From positions 51,460-115,459 of the forward strand of contig NZ_CAMAPC010000014.1 of the NCBI RefSeq assembly GCF_945859825.1: DNA of 64,000 nt, in the 5' to 3' direction. This document shows, piece by piece, positions 28,960 to 38,474 of the stretch. The translations under genes and the position numbers were made by a program. Source of the DNA: Pseudoalteromonas holothuriae (GTDB lineage Bacteria; Pseudomonadota; Gammaproteobacteria; Enterobacterales; Alteromonadaceae). The notes beneath the pieces were generated by a model that was given only the letters and a program-made list of their open reading frames with translations, was not told the origin of the DNA and did no database searches. Within the stretch, counting starts at the first letter, position 1. Every line of letters begins with the position of its first letter.

Positions 28960-30189
28960 TCAACGACGACGTGTTGAGCGCTTATTTAAAATACGCTTTT
29001 TGTCTCTTTGTTTACGTGATTTATTACTGTTTTTGCGGTTATCTTTGGGGTCTTTGCTTAAATCTGGCTCGTAGCCGGGTAACCACTGGGGCGTTAGGCG
29101 CTCATCCAAAACCACTTCAATTTCTTCAAGTAACCACTGCTCATCAATACTCACCAAAGACAGTGCATAGCCAGTTTTGCCAGCGCGCCCTGTGCGCCCG
29201 ATGCGATGTACATAATCTTCAGCAATATATGGCAGCTCTGCGTTAATCACATAGTCTAAATCAACAATATCCAAACCACGTGCTGCCACATCTGTTGCCA
29301 CCAATACACGGGTTTTTCCTGTTTTAAATTGGCTCAGCGCTTTATCTCTGGCTCCTTGAGACTTATCACCATGAATAGCCAATGTAGCTAGACCATCTTT
29401 ATTTAGCTCTTTGGCCAGTTCATCAGCCATATTTTTAGTGCGGGTAAACACCAGCACTTGCTGCCAATTGTTTTTACCTATCAGGTGTGACATTAATTCG
29501 CGCTTACGATCTTCATCAACCGCATAAAACACTTGTTCTACTTTTTGTGCCGCACTATTTGGTTTGTCCACGCTAATACGCTTTGGCTCGTTAAGCCATT
29601 GCTTAACTAAGGTTTGCACTTGTTCATCTATCGTGGCTGAAAACAACATGGTTTGGCGCTTTGCTGGTAAATGACGCATTACCCGCTTTATTTCGCCAAT
29701 AAAGCCCATATCCAAAATTCTATCCGCTTCATCAAACACCAAATGCGATACTTGCTTAAGCGATAACGTTCCTTTTATTAAATGATCCAGCAATCGCCCA
29801 GGGGTTGCGACCACAACATCCACACCTGCTTTAAGCGCTTTTTCTTGTGGCCCAATATTAGCTCCACCGTATAAACAAGCCACTTTTAGCGAAGTACATT
29901 GACCATAGCTTTGCGCGCTTTGTGCCACCTGCTGTGCAAGCTCTCTTGTTGGGGTAACTACCAACACTCTTACTTGCCCTAATTGCTCTGGTTTTGACAA
30001 CAAGTGATGCAAAATGGGCAACATAAAGGCTGCTGTTTTACCGGTACCTGTTTGCGCAGTCGCAACCAAATCGTGACCTGCCAATAACAACGGGATACTC
30101 TGCATTTGTATTGGGGTTGGAATAGCAAAATTAAGTTGTGCGAGCGCTTGGTTTAATTCTTGGGCGAGCAAAAGTGCTTGAAATGACAT
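28960..30189 (-). CDS. DEAD-box RNA helicase, RhlE-like
   Basis: This is an ATP-dependent RNA helicase probably involved in ribosome assembly or RNA decay. The motifs appear in order: Q motif (FAIPTPIQMQSIPLLL), ATAQTGTGKTAAF (motif I), PTRELAQQV, ATPGRLLDHL, DEAD (VFDEADRILDMGF), SAT, ATDVAARGLDI and HRIGRTGRAG. The C-terminal tail is short and strongly basic (Lys/Arg/Ser/Asn). The ATG at 30189 gives 409 residues; a TTG eight codons upstream is less likely. No clear ribosome-binding site is visible. Confidence 0.92.
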   Translation of the reverse strand: MSFQALLLAQELNQALAQLNFAIPTPIQMQSIPLLLAGHDLVATAQTGTGKTAAFMLPILHHLLSKPEQLGQVRVLVVTPTRELAQQVAQSAQSYGQCTSLKVACLYGGANIGPQEKALKAGVDVVVATPGRLLDHLIKGTLSLKQVSHLVFDEADRILDMGFIGEIKRVMRHLPAKRQTMLFSATIDEQVQTLVKQWLNEPKRISVDKPNSAAQKVEQVFYAVDEDRKRELMSHLIGKNNWQQVLVFTRTKNMADELAKELNKDGLATLAIHGDKSQGARDKALSQFKTGKTRVLVATDVAARGLDIVDLDYVINAELPYIAEDYVHRIGRTGRAGKTGYALSLVSIDEQWLLEEIEVVLDERLTPQWLPGYEPDLSKDPKDNRKNSNKSRKQRDKKRILNKRSTRRR

Positions 30190-30232
30190 GGGTATAATTG
30201 ATGATAAATGCAAGTTGCGAGCAGTATAGCAA

Positions 30233-30255
30233 AAGCGCGCTTTGGATGCGCGCTT
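30233..30255 (-). terminator. Terminator after the DUF3581 gene
   Basis: The stem AAGCGCGC/GCGCGCTT with a 7-base loop is followed on the minus strand by TTGC. It separates the DUF3581 gene from the helicase gene. Confidence 0.65.
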
Positions 30256-30271
30256 GATAGGCTCTTACCCG

Positions 30272-30964
30272 TTATAGTGTTGCTTTACGGTTATTATAAT
30301 AATCAATTAAGTCATCTACCGTCTCTTGGCAATAAGCACGAATACCAGATACCAGCATATGCTTTTCACCACGGCCCACCTTCTCACCTTCACTGAGCAA
30401 GTTAAAACGCAAAATAATTTTACCGCGTTTACCTGCATAACTAAACTCCGGCGTATCCGCTTCTAGTTCGAGCGTTTTAAGGTCTAATCTATCCAAATGA
30501 ATCGCCATTGATTCATAAATAACCATCGGGCGAGCCGGATTTATCATCACATCCTGCTTTGCCATTAAAGGAATAATAACATGCGGGAAAGTCGTGCCTG
30601 AGAACTCAACATAACTCTTAGTTAAGCTCTCTACCAAACTTTGACATGAGTTATTATTACCATCTCGTTTTACCGATAGCATTACCTTATCTTGTGAAGT
30701 GATCGCAAACTCGTCACTCCCTACAGGAAAGTTCAGCTTAGAGGTTTCATCAACCATGCCTGCAAAGGTAAAGTGCATATTGTCACTCACACCATATTGC
30801 GCTAATACTAAAGAGAACAACAAATCTCCCGGTACGCAAAACTTTTTCGCATCTATATCATGCAAAGGATTAAAATCATCAGCCACACGCTTAGCAAATT
30901 CACTGGCCTGCTGGCGGGAGATCACAACCTGATCACCATCTTGTTGGTAAAATTGATTCAACAT
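30272..30964 (-). CDS. DUF3581 family protein
   Basis: This 230-residue soluble protein resembles the DUF3581 family of marine gammaproteobacteria, including the conserved stretch ISRQQASEFAKRVADDFNPL then HDIDAKKFCVPGDLLFSLVL. The FNPLHD and GDLLFS pattern recalls hotdog-fold MaoC-like hydratases, but no function is established and I infer none. It is a single gene flanked by terminators on both sides. AGGT precedes the ATG. Confidence 0.7.
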   Translation of the reverse strand: MLNQFYQQDGDQVVISRQQASEFAKRVADDFNPLHDIDAKKFCVPGDLLFSLVLAQYGVSDNMHFTFAGMVDETSKLNFPVGSDEFAITSQDKVMLSVKRDGNNNSCQSLVESLTKSYVEFSGTTFPHVIIPLMAKQDVMINPARPMVIYESMAIHLDRLDLKTLELEADTPEFSYAGKRGKIILRFNLLSEGEKVGRGEKHMLVSGIRAYCQETVDDLIDYYNNRKATL

Positions 30965-31053
30965 ACACCTGTTCTTTATGACTATAAAACCGGGCCATGT
31001 TAGCAGAATATTACGATTTAGAGGTCATATCTGTTCATTTTTATGCATAATAA

Positions 31054-31083
31054 AAAAGCCGCACAACGAATGTAGCGGCTTTT
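31054..31083. terminator. Bidirectional terminator between gltX and the DUF3581 gene
   Basis: AAAAGCCGC/GCGGCTTTT with a 12-base loop ends in T runs on both strands. It terminates gltX, which ends 24 bases away. Confidence 0.8.
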
Positions 31084-31106
31084 CGTTTAATTATCATGCA
31101 GATAGA

Positions 31107-32591
31107 TTATGCTTGTGGAAACTCTCTATACGCTTTTTCTAATTTCTTTGCTTGTTTTTTAGACACACCCATGTGTGCAAGTGCCACGCGTAAGCGAGCA
31201 CGTGATAAATCAGACCCTAACACTTCCATCGCATCAATCACAGACGTTGAAGATTGCTTACCAGTAATGGCAACAAAGATAGGCTCTAAAAACTCTTTAA
31301 TTTTTAACTCATGGAAAGTAGCAACGGCTTTCGCTATGGCAAAAATTTCAGATTTTTGCCAACTACGTACACCTTCTAATTGCCAAATAAAGAACTGTAA
31401 TGCTTGGCGTACCACTTCTTCATCAACCTTACCAGCTGTTAATAATGCAGGGTCATACTCTGGCTGACCAGAAACAAAATGCCCAGCTAAATCAACTAAA
31501 TCAGAAAGGGTATTAATACGCGCTTTAGCTTCAGGCAAAATACGTGCTAATGTTTGCGCATTAAACTTCCAATCAACAAAACGTTGGATAAGCGCTTCGT
31601 CACTTAAATTTTCACGGATCCATAAACCGTTTAACCAGCTTAATTTATCAACATCAAATACTGGGCCACCCAATGACACGCGCTTCATATCAAAATGTTC
31701 GATCATTTCAGCGAGCGTAAACTTTTCACGCTCATCTGGCATAGACCAACCCATACGACCTAAGTAGTTCAATACTGCTTCAGGTAAAAAGCCCATTTCT
31801 TTATAGTAATTAATAGAAGTTGGGTTTTTACGCTTGGATAGTTTTGACTTGTCAGGATTGCGCAGTAATGGCAAGTGGCCAAGTACCGGTGCTTTCCAGC
31901 CAAAATCTTCGTACAATTTGAGTAGTTTTGGTGCCGAGTTGATCCATTCTTCACCACGGAAAATATGGCTAATTTGCATATGATGATCATCCACCACGTT
32001 AGCTAAGAAGTATGTTGGAAAGCCATCGGCTTTTAACAATACTTGCATATCTACGTTTTCCCAAGGGATCTCAATCTCACCTCGAAGATAATCATTAAAC
32101 TTAAAAGTACCCTCAGCAGGAATATTCATACGAATAACATAAGGTTTACCAGCGGCTAAGTTTTCTTTTATTTGTGCTTCGCTTAACAGCAAACCACGAC
32201 CATCATATTTTGGACGCAGGCCTTCGGCCATTTGCTGCTCGCGCATTTCGTCAAGTTCTTGTGCGCTGGCAAAACAGTAAAATGCCTTGCCCTGCTCAAC
32301 TAACTGGTGAGCATACTTTTTATATAAGTCACTGCGCTCTGATTGACGATAAGGGCCAAATTCACCACCCACATCAGGACCGTGATCCCAATTAAGGCCC
32401 AACCAACGTAAGCTATCCATAATCGCTTGCTCTGACTCTGGTGTGCTGCGTACTTGGTCGGTATCTTCAATACGTAAAACAAACTCACCACCTTGCTGCT
32501 TAGCAAAACAGTAGTTAAAAAGGGCAATATAAGCGGTACCTAAATGCGGATCACCCGTCGGTGACGGGGCAACACGAGTACGGATAGTCAT
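31107..32591 (-). CDS. gltX: Glutamyl-tRNA synthetase (Pseudomonas-type)
   Basis: This class I synthetase charges tRNA-Glu. The HIGH-type motif is in [18 protein letters not shown], and KMSKS appears as [13 protein letters not shown]. With 494 residues it resembles the Pseudomonas aeruginosa enzyme (same [14 protein letters not shown] and [19 protein letters not shown] stretches) more than the 471-residue E. coli enzyme. The zinc-binding CxC/CxH cluster of the E. coli enzyme is not present: the equivalent stretch is [19 protein letters not shown] precedes the ATG. Confidence 0.95.
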   Translation of the reverse strand: MTIRTRVAPSPTGDPHLGTAYIALFNYCFAKQQGGEFVLRIEDTDQVRSTPESEQAIMDSLRWLGLNWDHGPDVGGEFGPYRQSERSDLYKKYAHQLVEQGKAFYCFASAQELDEMREQQMAEGLRPKYDGRGLLLSEAQIKENLAAGKPYVIRMNIPAEGTFKFNDYLRGEIEIPWENVDMQVLLKADGFPTYFLANVVDDHHMQISHIFRGEEWINSAPKLLKLYEDFGWKAPVLGHLPLLRNPDKSKLSKRKNPTSINYYKEMGFLPEAVLNYLGRMGWSMPDEREKFTLAEMIEHFDMKRVSLGGPVFDVDKLSWLNGLWIRENLSDEALIQRFVDWKFNAQTLARILPEAKARINTLSDLVDLAGHFVSGQPEYDPALLTAGKVDEEVVRQALQFFIWQLEGVRSWQKSEIFAIAKAVATFHELKIKEFLEPIFVAITGKQSSTSVIDAMEVLGSDLSRARLRVALAHMGVSKKQAKKLEKAYREFPQA

Positions 32592-32627
32592 GGTGTTTCT
32601 CTTTAAATTTCTAACAATAGATGATGG

Positions 32628-32649
32628 GCGGTTATGCTAGCATAACCGC
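32628..32649. repeat. 22-bp perfect palindrome between glutaredoxin and gltX
   Basis: Two 11-bp arms (left arm GCGGTTATGCT) meet without a spacer; as a hairpin it would have a CTAG loop. No T run follows on either strand, so it may be an operator or a weak stop rather than a standard terminator. Confidence 0.6.
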
Positions 32650-32690
32650 TTGGTAACTAAAACGTTCAACACTTCAAAGCGTGCGTTAAA

Positions 32691-33056
32691 TTATGCTGCA
32701 CGTTCTAGTTTTTCTAGGTAATTTACGATGTCACTTGATTCGTATAACCAAGTAACTTTGTTATCTTGTTCGATACGCAAACAAGGCACTTTCACCTTAC
32801 CCCCTAGCTGTGCGAGTTCCTGACGAAACTGAGGGTTATTTTTAGCATCGCGCGTTTCAATATTGAGCCCTTCACGTTTAATCGCACGGCGCACCTTTAC
32901 ACAAAACGGACAAGCTTTGAACTGGTATAACTTTAATGTTTGCGTATGTGTATCAAGCTTTTGCTGTGCATCAACAGGTCGCTTTTTGCTTCGCGGCGTA
33001 AATATAAAGTCGAGCAACAAAATAATGCGCCCTAAAAACCAACGTACAAACTTCAT
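32691..33056 (-). CDS. Membrane-anchored glutaredoxin-like protein
   Basis: This is a thiol-disulfide redox protein. An N-terminal hydrophobic stretch (FVRWFLGRIILLLDFIF) precedes a basic linker and a glutaredoxin domain (about 45-121) with the active site CPFC in FKACPFCVKVRRA, the cis-Pro segment KVKVPCLRI and the glutathione-binding YESSDIVNYL. The ATG at 33056 has GGGAG five bases upstream and gives 121 residues; the ATG at 33068 overlaps that ribosome-binding site and is unlikely. Its target is unknown. Confidence 0.88.
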   Translation of the reverse strand: MKFVRWFLGRIILLLDFIFTPRSKKRPVDAQQKLDTHTQTLKLYQFKACPFCVKVRRAIKREGLNIETRDAKNNPQFRQELAQLGGKVKVPCLRIEQDNKVTWLYESSDIVNYLEKLERAA

Positions 33057-33101
33057 GTTCGCTCCCATAAGTAAAATGAATGGTCGCTATATTAACACAA
33101 G

Positions 33102-34106
33102 CTAAAATAATTCAATATCGCCAGTTTGGTGGGAATTTACTTTCTCTTTTAAACTTGAGTACGCGGTGACCCGGTTTCTCCCATCTTGCTTTGATTGATA
33201 CAAGGCTTTGTCAGCACGATTTACAAAGTCAGCGACTTGTATATCTCCTTCAAGCTCTACAAAGCCCATGCTGACAGTCACATTTCCAACTTGTGGAAAC
33301 TTCATTTGATCAATGTTATGCCTAACTCTATCAAGTGTTTCTATGGCTAGTGCTTCATTCTCGCAAGGGAAAACCACAGCAAACTCCTCACCGCCATAAC
33401 GAAACACATAATCTTCAACGCGAAAATTACTTTTTAATAATTGCGCCACCAATAAGATAACCTCATCACCCATAACATGCCCATAGGTATCATTTACTTT
33501 TTTGAATAGGTCTATGTCTACAATTGCCATGTACCAGCGCCGTTCACCGTAGCCGTCACGCATAAACCATGTCTCATTACCCGAGACAATATCAACCACT
33601 TTCTCATCAAAGGTCTGTCTGTTTAAAAGCTGTGTAAGTGGGTCTAAGCGCGCATAATGCAAAGTGGCCGATTGATGAACATACACATTTAAAATATGTG
33701 AAACAACAGCATACTCAGTGCTCGTCATTGACGGTTTTGCCTTAGTATCAATCACTAAAAAGCCAAGCATTAAACCTTGATAACGAATAGGTAAAACCTG
33801 TGCTTGCGCTAAATTAAGTACGGTTACATCTTGGCGAAGCTTTGTTAAGCGGGTAGTTAACTCAGGAATATCCAGTTGAGTAACATTATTTAACGACTTA
33901 TCGTCGCTTGTTAATAAACCTGAATTAAATATTAAACACGGGTGCTGACGAATGGAGAGGCTTTTACTGAAATACATAGCAAATGCGCTACCGTGCCCTA
34001 ACACTTGATTTAATGTGGCTAATAAACACTTATCTAGGGCATTTTCGCAATTTTGCGAAATAAGCTTAATTGTCCATTCATAGCCACAAGGTGTGTGCTC
34101 GTTCAT
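33102..34106 (-). CDS. Diguanylate cyclase with N-terminal GAF-like domain
   Basis: This protein probably synthesises cyclic di-GMP. The GGDEF domain spans about 165-320 with the signature GGEEF at 238-242 in YVFRYGGEEFAVVFP, and DIDLFKKVNDTYGHVMGDEV upstream. The inhibitory I site RxxD (RVED) lies five residues before the signature. The N-terminal ~150 residues look like a GAF-type sensor and show no membrane helix, so the protein is cytoplasmic. The ATG at 34106 is preferred; a TTG two codons earlier is possible. It lies downstream of proB on the same strand. Confidence 0.9.
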   Translation of the reverse strand: MNEHTPCGYEWTIKLISQNCENALDKCLLATLNQVLGHGSAFAMYFSKSLSIRQHPCLIFNSGLLTSDDKSLNNVTQLDIPELTTRLTKLRQDVTVLNLAQAQVLPIRYQGLMLGFLVIDTKAKPSMTSTEYAVVSHILNVYVHQSATLHYARLDPLTQLLNRQTFDEKVVDIVSGNETWFMRDGYGERRWYMAIVDIDLFKKVNDTYGHVMGDEVILLVAQLLKSNFRVEDYVFRYGGEEFAVVFPCENEALAIETLDRVRHNIDQMKFPQVGNVTVSMGFVELEGDIQVADFVNRADKALYQSKQDGRNRVTAYSSLKEKVNSHQTGDIELF

Positions 34107-34190
34107 TCCCAATCTGCCTATTATTATCCTTTCATTAACTTTAGCCTAAGTGATTAATTTTGCACACTAAGCCAATTCAGTAATTAGAGT

Positions 34191-35291
34191 TTAAAGTAGT
34201 ACCATATCATCTCTATGTACAATGACATTAGATGCCTTATACCCTAAGCAATTGGCAATGTCTGAACTATGACAACCTTTTATCATCCCTAGCTCTTGCT
34301 CAGAAAAAGCACATAACCCTTTAGCAAGAAGCTGCCCATCTGGGTTTGTAATAGTCACTAAATCACCTCGAGTAAAACGACCAGTAACGGCCATAACACC
34401 TTTAGCTAACAAACTAGCGCCTTGCATCGCTATCGCTTCGCAAGCACCAATATCAATGGTGATAGTACCCGTTGATTTTGGCGCGCAGAGCAACCACTTT
34501 TTACGGCCATCGAGGGGCGCATCAAAACGTATAAAGGTTGTGCTCGTTGCGACTTGTTCCATGACTTTTACTACGATGTTCGTTTCGCTCCCCTTCGCTA
34601 TCACTGTTTCGATGCCTGCACGTTGAGCAATATCAGCAGCTTGTAATTTAGTATTCATACCTCCTGTGCCCAAAGATGTACCACTGTCACCTGCTAAAGC
34701 ACGCAGCGCATCATCTATCTTGTTAACTTGAGCGATGAGTTGAGCGTCAGGGTCTATACGCGGATCGGCTGTAAATAGTCCAGCCTGATCGGTCAGTAAT
34801 ATCAACTTATTTGCGTTAGCTAAAATAGCCACCATAGCTGATAAATTATCGTTGTCGCCCACTTTTATTTCACTGGTGGCCACTGCATCATTTTCATTAA
34901 TAATGGGCACAACTTGATGTTTAAGTAGCTGAGTTAAGGTATCTCTTGCCGTTAGGTAACGTTCACGATGCTCCACATCAGCGCGTGTTAGGAGCATTTG
35001 CGCAACAGGAATATCGTACAAAGCAAACAATGTTTGCCATAAATGAATTAACTGCCCCTGTCCTATGGCTGCTAACATTTGTTTCTGTGCGATAGAATCA
35101 CCACAAGGTTGGCTTAATTGAGAGCGACCGGCGGCAACAGCGCCACTTGATACCAGTACAATGTGATGGCCTTGCTGTTTAAGTTCTGCACATTGTCGAA
35201 CAAGCTCAACCATACGCGGTTTATGCAAATGAATACCTCCCGCTGTAAGCACGCTCGTTCCCAACTTTATCACTATGATCTGCTGCTTCAT
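34191..35291 (-). CDS. proB: Glutamate 5-kinase
   Basis: This enzyme catalyses the first step of proline synthesis, phosphorylating glutamate. The kinase domain (about 1-255) has VIKLGTSVLT, VSSGAVAAGR, INENDAV and the GDNDNLSAMVA loop. A C-terminal PUA domain (about 275-355) is present as in E. coli. It has 366 residues (E. coli 367). GAGG precedes the ATG. Unusually, proA does not follow; the next gene is a diguanylate cyclase. Confidence 0.95.
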   Translation of the reverse strand: MKQQIIVIKLGTSVLTAGGIHLHKPRMVELVRQCAELKQQGHHIVLVSSGAVAAGRSQLSQPCGDSIAQKQMLAAIGQGQLIHLWQTLFALYDIPVAQMLLTRADVEHRERYLTARDTLTQLLKHQVVPIINENDAVATSEIKVGDNDNLSAMVAILANANKLILLTDQAGLFTADPRIDPDAQLIAQVNKIDDALRALAGDSGTSLGTGGMNTKLQAADIAQRAGIETVIAKGSETNIVVKVMEQVATSTTFIRFDAPLDGRKKWLLCAPKSTGTITIDIGACEAIAMQGASLLAKGVMAVTGRFTRGDLVTITNPDGQLLAKGLCAFSEQELGMIKGCHSSDIANCLGYKASNVIVHRDDMVLL

Positions 35292-35523
35292 AACCTCATT
35301 CCAACACTTAAAAAATCAGTTATATCAGAGCCTGTATGTGGCACAAGTTAATTTTGTTCATATGAAGTTAAAGTGATATTATCTGCGCCGAATTTACGCT
35401 TTAAAAGCAGCCACTTTACGTATTCAAACAAGTTGGCGTTGCTAGTGCGCTTGTCGCTTTTATGATCAACGTCAATACTCAATTTTAAAAAAAATACCAC
35501 ACTGCTAGGTAGAGGAATCATTC

Positions 35524-35742
35524 ATGAAAACACACTCAAAACGTAAAGAACTGATTATGTTGCCACTACTGTTTGTTACAATCGCGCTGTGTATTGGCGG
35601 ACACTTTATTTTGCAGCCTAGCTATCAAAACAGTAATGTTGCTGAATATGCCTTGGCGGCGTTACCATTTTTAATGTTTGCAATCGTACTTATTGCCATA
35701 AAAATGGCGATAAAAGCAGACAAACAAGATTCCTCTAAATAA
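35524..35742 (+). CDS. Small two-helix membrane protein, unknown
   Basis: This 72-residue protein has a basic N terminus (KTHSKRKEL), two transmembrane helices (about 11-31 and 43-63) and a lysine-rich tail. GAGGAA lies 6 bases before the ATG. No family is recognised. An AT-rich hairpin (CTCTAAATA/TATTTAGAG) at its stop codon probably ends transcription towards the converging DUF1543 gene. Confidence 0.7.
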   Translation: MKTHSKRKELIMLPLLFVTIALCIGGHFILQPSYQNSNVAEYALAALPFLMFAIVLIAIKMAIKADKQDSSK

Positions 35743-35747
35743 AGTAT

Positions 35748-36248
35748 TTAGAGAATATGATAACCAAACCAATCAGGGGTTAAAGGCTGACTTTTACCAC
35801 TTGGCTTTAACGCTATAAAATATTGCTCATCAAGTAAATCAATAGCAAAACAATCATCCACGTCATGTAAATTATCTTTGTGAAGGTGAGTCATTCCATT
35901 GAGGAGACTGTATTTCGCTTTTTCTTTCGCTTCATATGCGTCCTTTGCAACAAACAAAGCAAAGTCATGCTGCTCAGCTAAGCGCTCAGGCACATAAGCA
36001 CCCAAATTAACAAAAAATAATTTATGGTTATGCGCTGGTTTCTCTTTGACCAAGCTCACTTCATAACCATCTGCATGTTTTATTTCAACATAAGAGTCCA
36101 TATGCACAGCTGCTCTATCACCAACCCATTGCGCTTTTAATTTTTGATAGCAGTCTTCTATTTGTTTTCCTATCACAAAACGTACATCGTGCATTTCAAT
36201 ATGACAGCCACTCACACGTCCCCCTAAATAAACCATAAACAGCTTCAT
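35748..36248 (-). CDS. DUF1543 family protein
   Basis: This 166-residue protein has the DUF1543 signature near its start, FMVYLGGRVSGCHIEMHDV, a second similar half (LFFVNLGAYVPERLAEQHDF) and no membrane helix. The family has no known function. The ATG at 36248 matches the family start; the neighbouring upstream codons GTG and ATG make it ambiguous by one or two residues. Confidence 0.8.
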   Translation of the reverse strand: MKLFMVYLGGRVSGCHIEMHDVRFVIGKQIEDCYQKLKAQWVGDRAAVHMDSYVEIKHADGYEVSLVKEKPAHNHKLFFVNLGAYVPERLAEQHDFALFVAKDAYEAKEKAKYSLLNGMTHLHKDNLHDVDDCFAIDLLDEQYFIALKPSGKSQPLTPDWFGYHIL

Positions 36249-36357
36249 CACAGTTCCTTATACAACAACAAAGTCCAATCATATCATTATTTTGAGTCAT
36301 CATTAAAACTACGCTATGGTGAATACCAAAAGACAATAATTAAAACAGGCTAACCCT

Positions 36358-37998
36358 ATGAAGCTTTTTGTACGTCTCGTTTTGCTACTATGTAGTAGCG
36401 CGATTTATGCTCAAACAACCCTTATTCATAACGTTCATGGCTACTCTCCTACGCAAAAAGGAGAGTTAACGACTTTTACCACTTTAGTATTTAAAGACGG
36501 TAAAGTAGTAAAAACAGGTAATGACTCCATCATAGATGAGTTTCCTCAAGCCAATAAAATAGATGGCAAAGAACGTACATTACTACCAGGTTTAATAGAT
36601 GCCCATGGCCATATTATTGGTTTAGGTAACAACCTACTACAACTAGATTTAAGGGGCAGTCAGTCTGTTAATGAAGTTGGCAAGAAGCTTCAAGCGTATG
36701 CAGCACAGGCACCAAAAGGCTGGATCACTGGACGAGGCTGGGATCAAACATTATGGCCGGGTAAACAATTCCCAACGGCAAGGCAGCTGGATGAATATAT
36801 TAACGACCGCCCAGTGGTACTTACTCGCGTTGATGGTCATGCAGTATGGACCAATAGTAAGGCAATGGCGCTCGCCGGAATTAATAAAGATAGTGACACA
36901 CCGCCAGGTGGTGAAGTTATTCGCTTAAATAATGGTCAACCTAGTGGTGTATTTATCGACAAAGCTGAGCAACTTATTGTTACTCATATTCCACCAGCAA
37001 CTGATGAGCAAAGACAACTCGCGTTGAACACTGCTGGTAAGCATTTACTTAGCTTAGGCATTACCTCAGCACATGATGCGGGAATTGAGTATGCAACTTG
37101 GCACCTTTATCAACAACGAGCAAAGCAACATACACTACCCCTTCGTATTTATGGGATGTTAAGTGCCGGTGACTCACACTTGTCGGAAATGCTGAAACAT
37201 GGGGTAATAAAAGAAAAAAATGACTATCTAAGTATTCGCAGCGTAAAAATTTATGCAGATGGCGCATTAGGCAGCCGTGGCGCTGCGTTATTAGAGGATT
37301 ATCATGACAGAAAAGGCCACAAAGGCTTGATGCTAGAAACCCAACCTCAACTTGAAACGCTACTTAAGCAAAGTTTCTCTCACGGTTATAGTGCTCATAC
37401 TCACGCGATTGGCGATAAAGCTAACCGTATCGTGCTCGATAGCTATGAAAATATCTTTAACAAAGTTGGGGGAAAGCTACTTCGCAATCGCATTGAACAT
37501 GCGCAAATTGTTCACCCTAATGATATTAAGCGGTTTAAAGCACTTTCAATCATACCTTCAATGCAGCCTATTCATGCGACATCAGATATGCACATGGCTG
37601 AGCAACGTTTAAACAATGAGCAACTACGTGGTGCTTACGCTTGGCAAACATTTTTAACTCAAGGGAGCAAAATTGCTGCGGGCTCTGACTTTCCTGTTGA
37701 GCTCGCTAACCCTTTCCATGGCTTACATGCCGCTGTTACCCGTATGTCTCGTAATAGCCAACCTAAAAATGGCTGGCGAGCACAGGAGACTCTTAATCGA
37801 GAGCAAGCATTGCGCGCATTTACACTCGATGCAGCTTATGCAGCGTTTCAAGAATATAAACTCGGCAGCTTAGAGCAAGGTAAGTGGGCAGACTTTATTC
37901 TAGTTGACAAAGACTATTTTAAAGTAAATGCAGCGCAAATTGCTGATATTCAAGTACTACAAACTTGGCTTGCGGGTAACTTAGTTTATCAACGTTAA
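36358..37998 (+). CDS. Exported amidohydrolase (YtcJ-like, amidohydrolase 3 family)
   Basis: This is a metal-dependent hydrolase with a signal peptide ([17 protein letters not shown]), hence periplasmic. The HxH metal motif is in LIDAHGHIIGLG. Further features are GWITGRGWDQTLWPG and RVDGHAVWTNSKAM, then SVKIYADGALGSRGA, HTHAIGDKAN, RIEHAQI and SDFPVELANPF, all typical of YtcJ-type amidohydrolases. With 546 residues it is full length. The substrate is unknown. It is a single gene with a hairpin after its stop. Confidence 0.88.
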   Translation: MKLFVRLVLLLCSSAIYAQTTLIHNVHGYSPTQKGELTTFTTLVFKDGKVVKTGNDSIIDEFPQANKIDGKERTLLPGLIDAHGHIIGLGNNLLQLDLRGSQSVNEVGKKLQAYAAQAPKGWITGRGWDQTLWPGKQFPTARQLDEYINDRPVVLTRVDGHAVWTNSKAMALAGINKDSDTPPGGEVIRLNNGQPSGVFIDKAEQLIVTHIPPATDEQRQLALNTAGKHLLSLGITSAHDAGIEYATWHLYQQRAKQHTLPLRIYGMLSAGDSHLSEMLKHGVIKEKNDYLSIRSVKIYADGALGSRGAALLEDYHDRKGHKGLMLETQPQLETLLKQSFSHGYSAHTHAIGDKANRIVLDSYENIFNKVGGKLLRNRIEHAQIVHPNDIKRFKALSIIPSMQPIHATSDMHMAEQRLNNEQLRGAYAWQTFLTQGSKIAAGSDFPVELANPFHGLHAAVTRMSRNSQPKNGWRAQETLNREQALRAFTLDAAYAAFQEYKLGSLEQGKWADFILVDKDYFKVNAAQIADIQVLQTWLAGNLVYQR

Positions 37999-38006
37999 GC
38001 ACCACT

Positions 38007-38037
38007 GCTGCATCGAAGCTAATCAGATCGATGCAGC
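38007..38037 (+). terminator. Hairpin after the amidohydrolase gene
   Basis: The 10-bp stem GCTGCATCGA/TCGATGCAGC is followed by TTATAT on the plus strand. It overlaps the 3' end of the converging small gene. Confidence 0.5.
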
Positions 38038-38234
38038 TTATATAAGTGATATAAATTAACGAAAGCCAACAAGCCGTTGGTCAAAGCAACTGGCCATGCT
38101 TGTATCATTACTCCATACACTGTAAAACAAATACAGCCCGTTAAGTTAAACCACCGCAGTTTAATTACGTTGCTCATCATCAAAGAGATAACCAAAAAAA
38201 CCGAGGCAATATAGCCTAAATATTCCCAAGTCAT
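38019..38234 (-). CDS. YgjV-like small inner-membrane protein
   Basis: This 71-residue protein has three predicted helices. The opening WEYLGYIASVFLVISLMMSN and the GCICFTVYGVMIQAWPVALTN stretch match the pattern of the YgjV/lipid-A-like small membrane family, whose function is unknown. AGGAG precedes the ATG. It lies beside, and divergent from, the YeiL-like regulator gene. Confidence 0.65.
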   Translation of the reverse strand: MTWEYLGYIASVFLVISLMMSNVIKLRWFNLTGCICFTVYGVMIQAWPVALTNGLLAFVNLYHLYKLHRSD

Positions 38235-38448
38235 TTGTTCTCTCCTATTAGTTGAGTTAGCATAGAGGGTCGCGTAATAAAGATATGTGTAATAAAGCCT
38301 AGAAGAAAAAAGCTAACTCACAAACCCCTTGAATTAGTTAGTAAGCTCTAACACGGGACGGGGGCTAAACGAGAAAAACCTCAATAGCAGGTATGAGTTA
38401 GCGTAAAATCATTACGGCCATGCTATCTTTATTCAATATTAATAAATA

Positions 38449-38460
38449 GGACAAATGTCC
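38449..38460. promoter_or_regulatory. Candidate operator in front of the Crp/Fnr-family gene
   Basis: GGACAAATGTCC is a perfect 5-bp inverted repeat with an AA centre, 14 bases before the start codon of the regulator and just after AT-rich promoter-like sequence. Autoregulation is an inference. Confidence 0.4.
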
Positions 38461-38474
38461 GAAGAGCCATCTAG

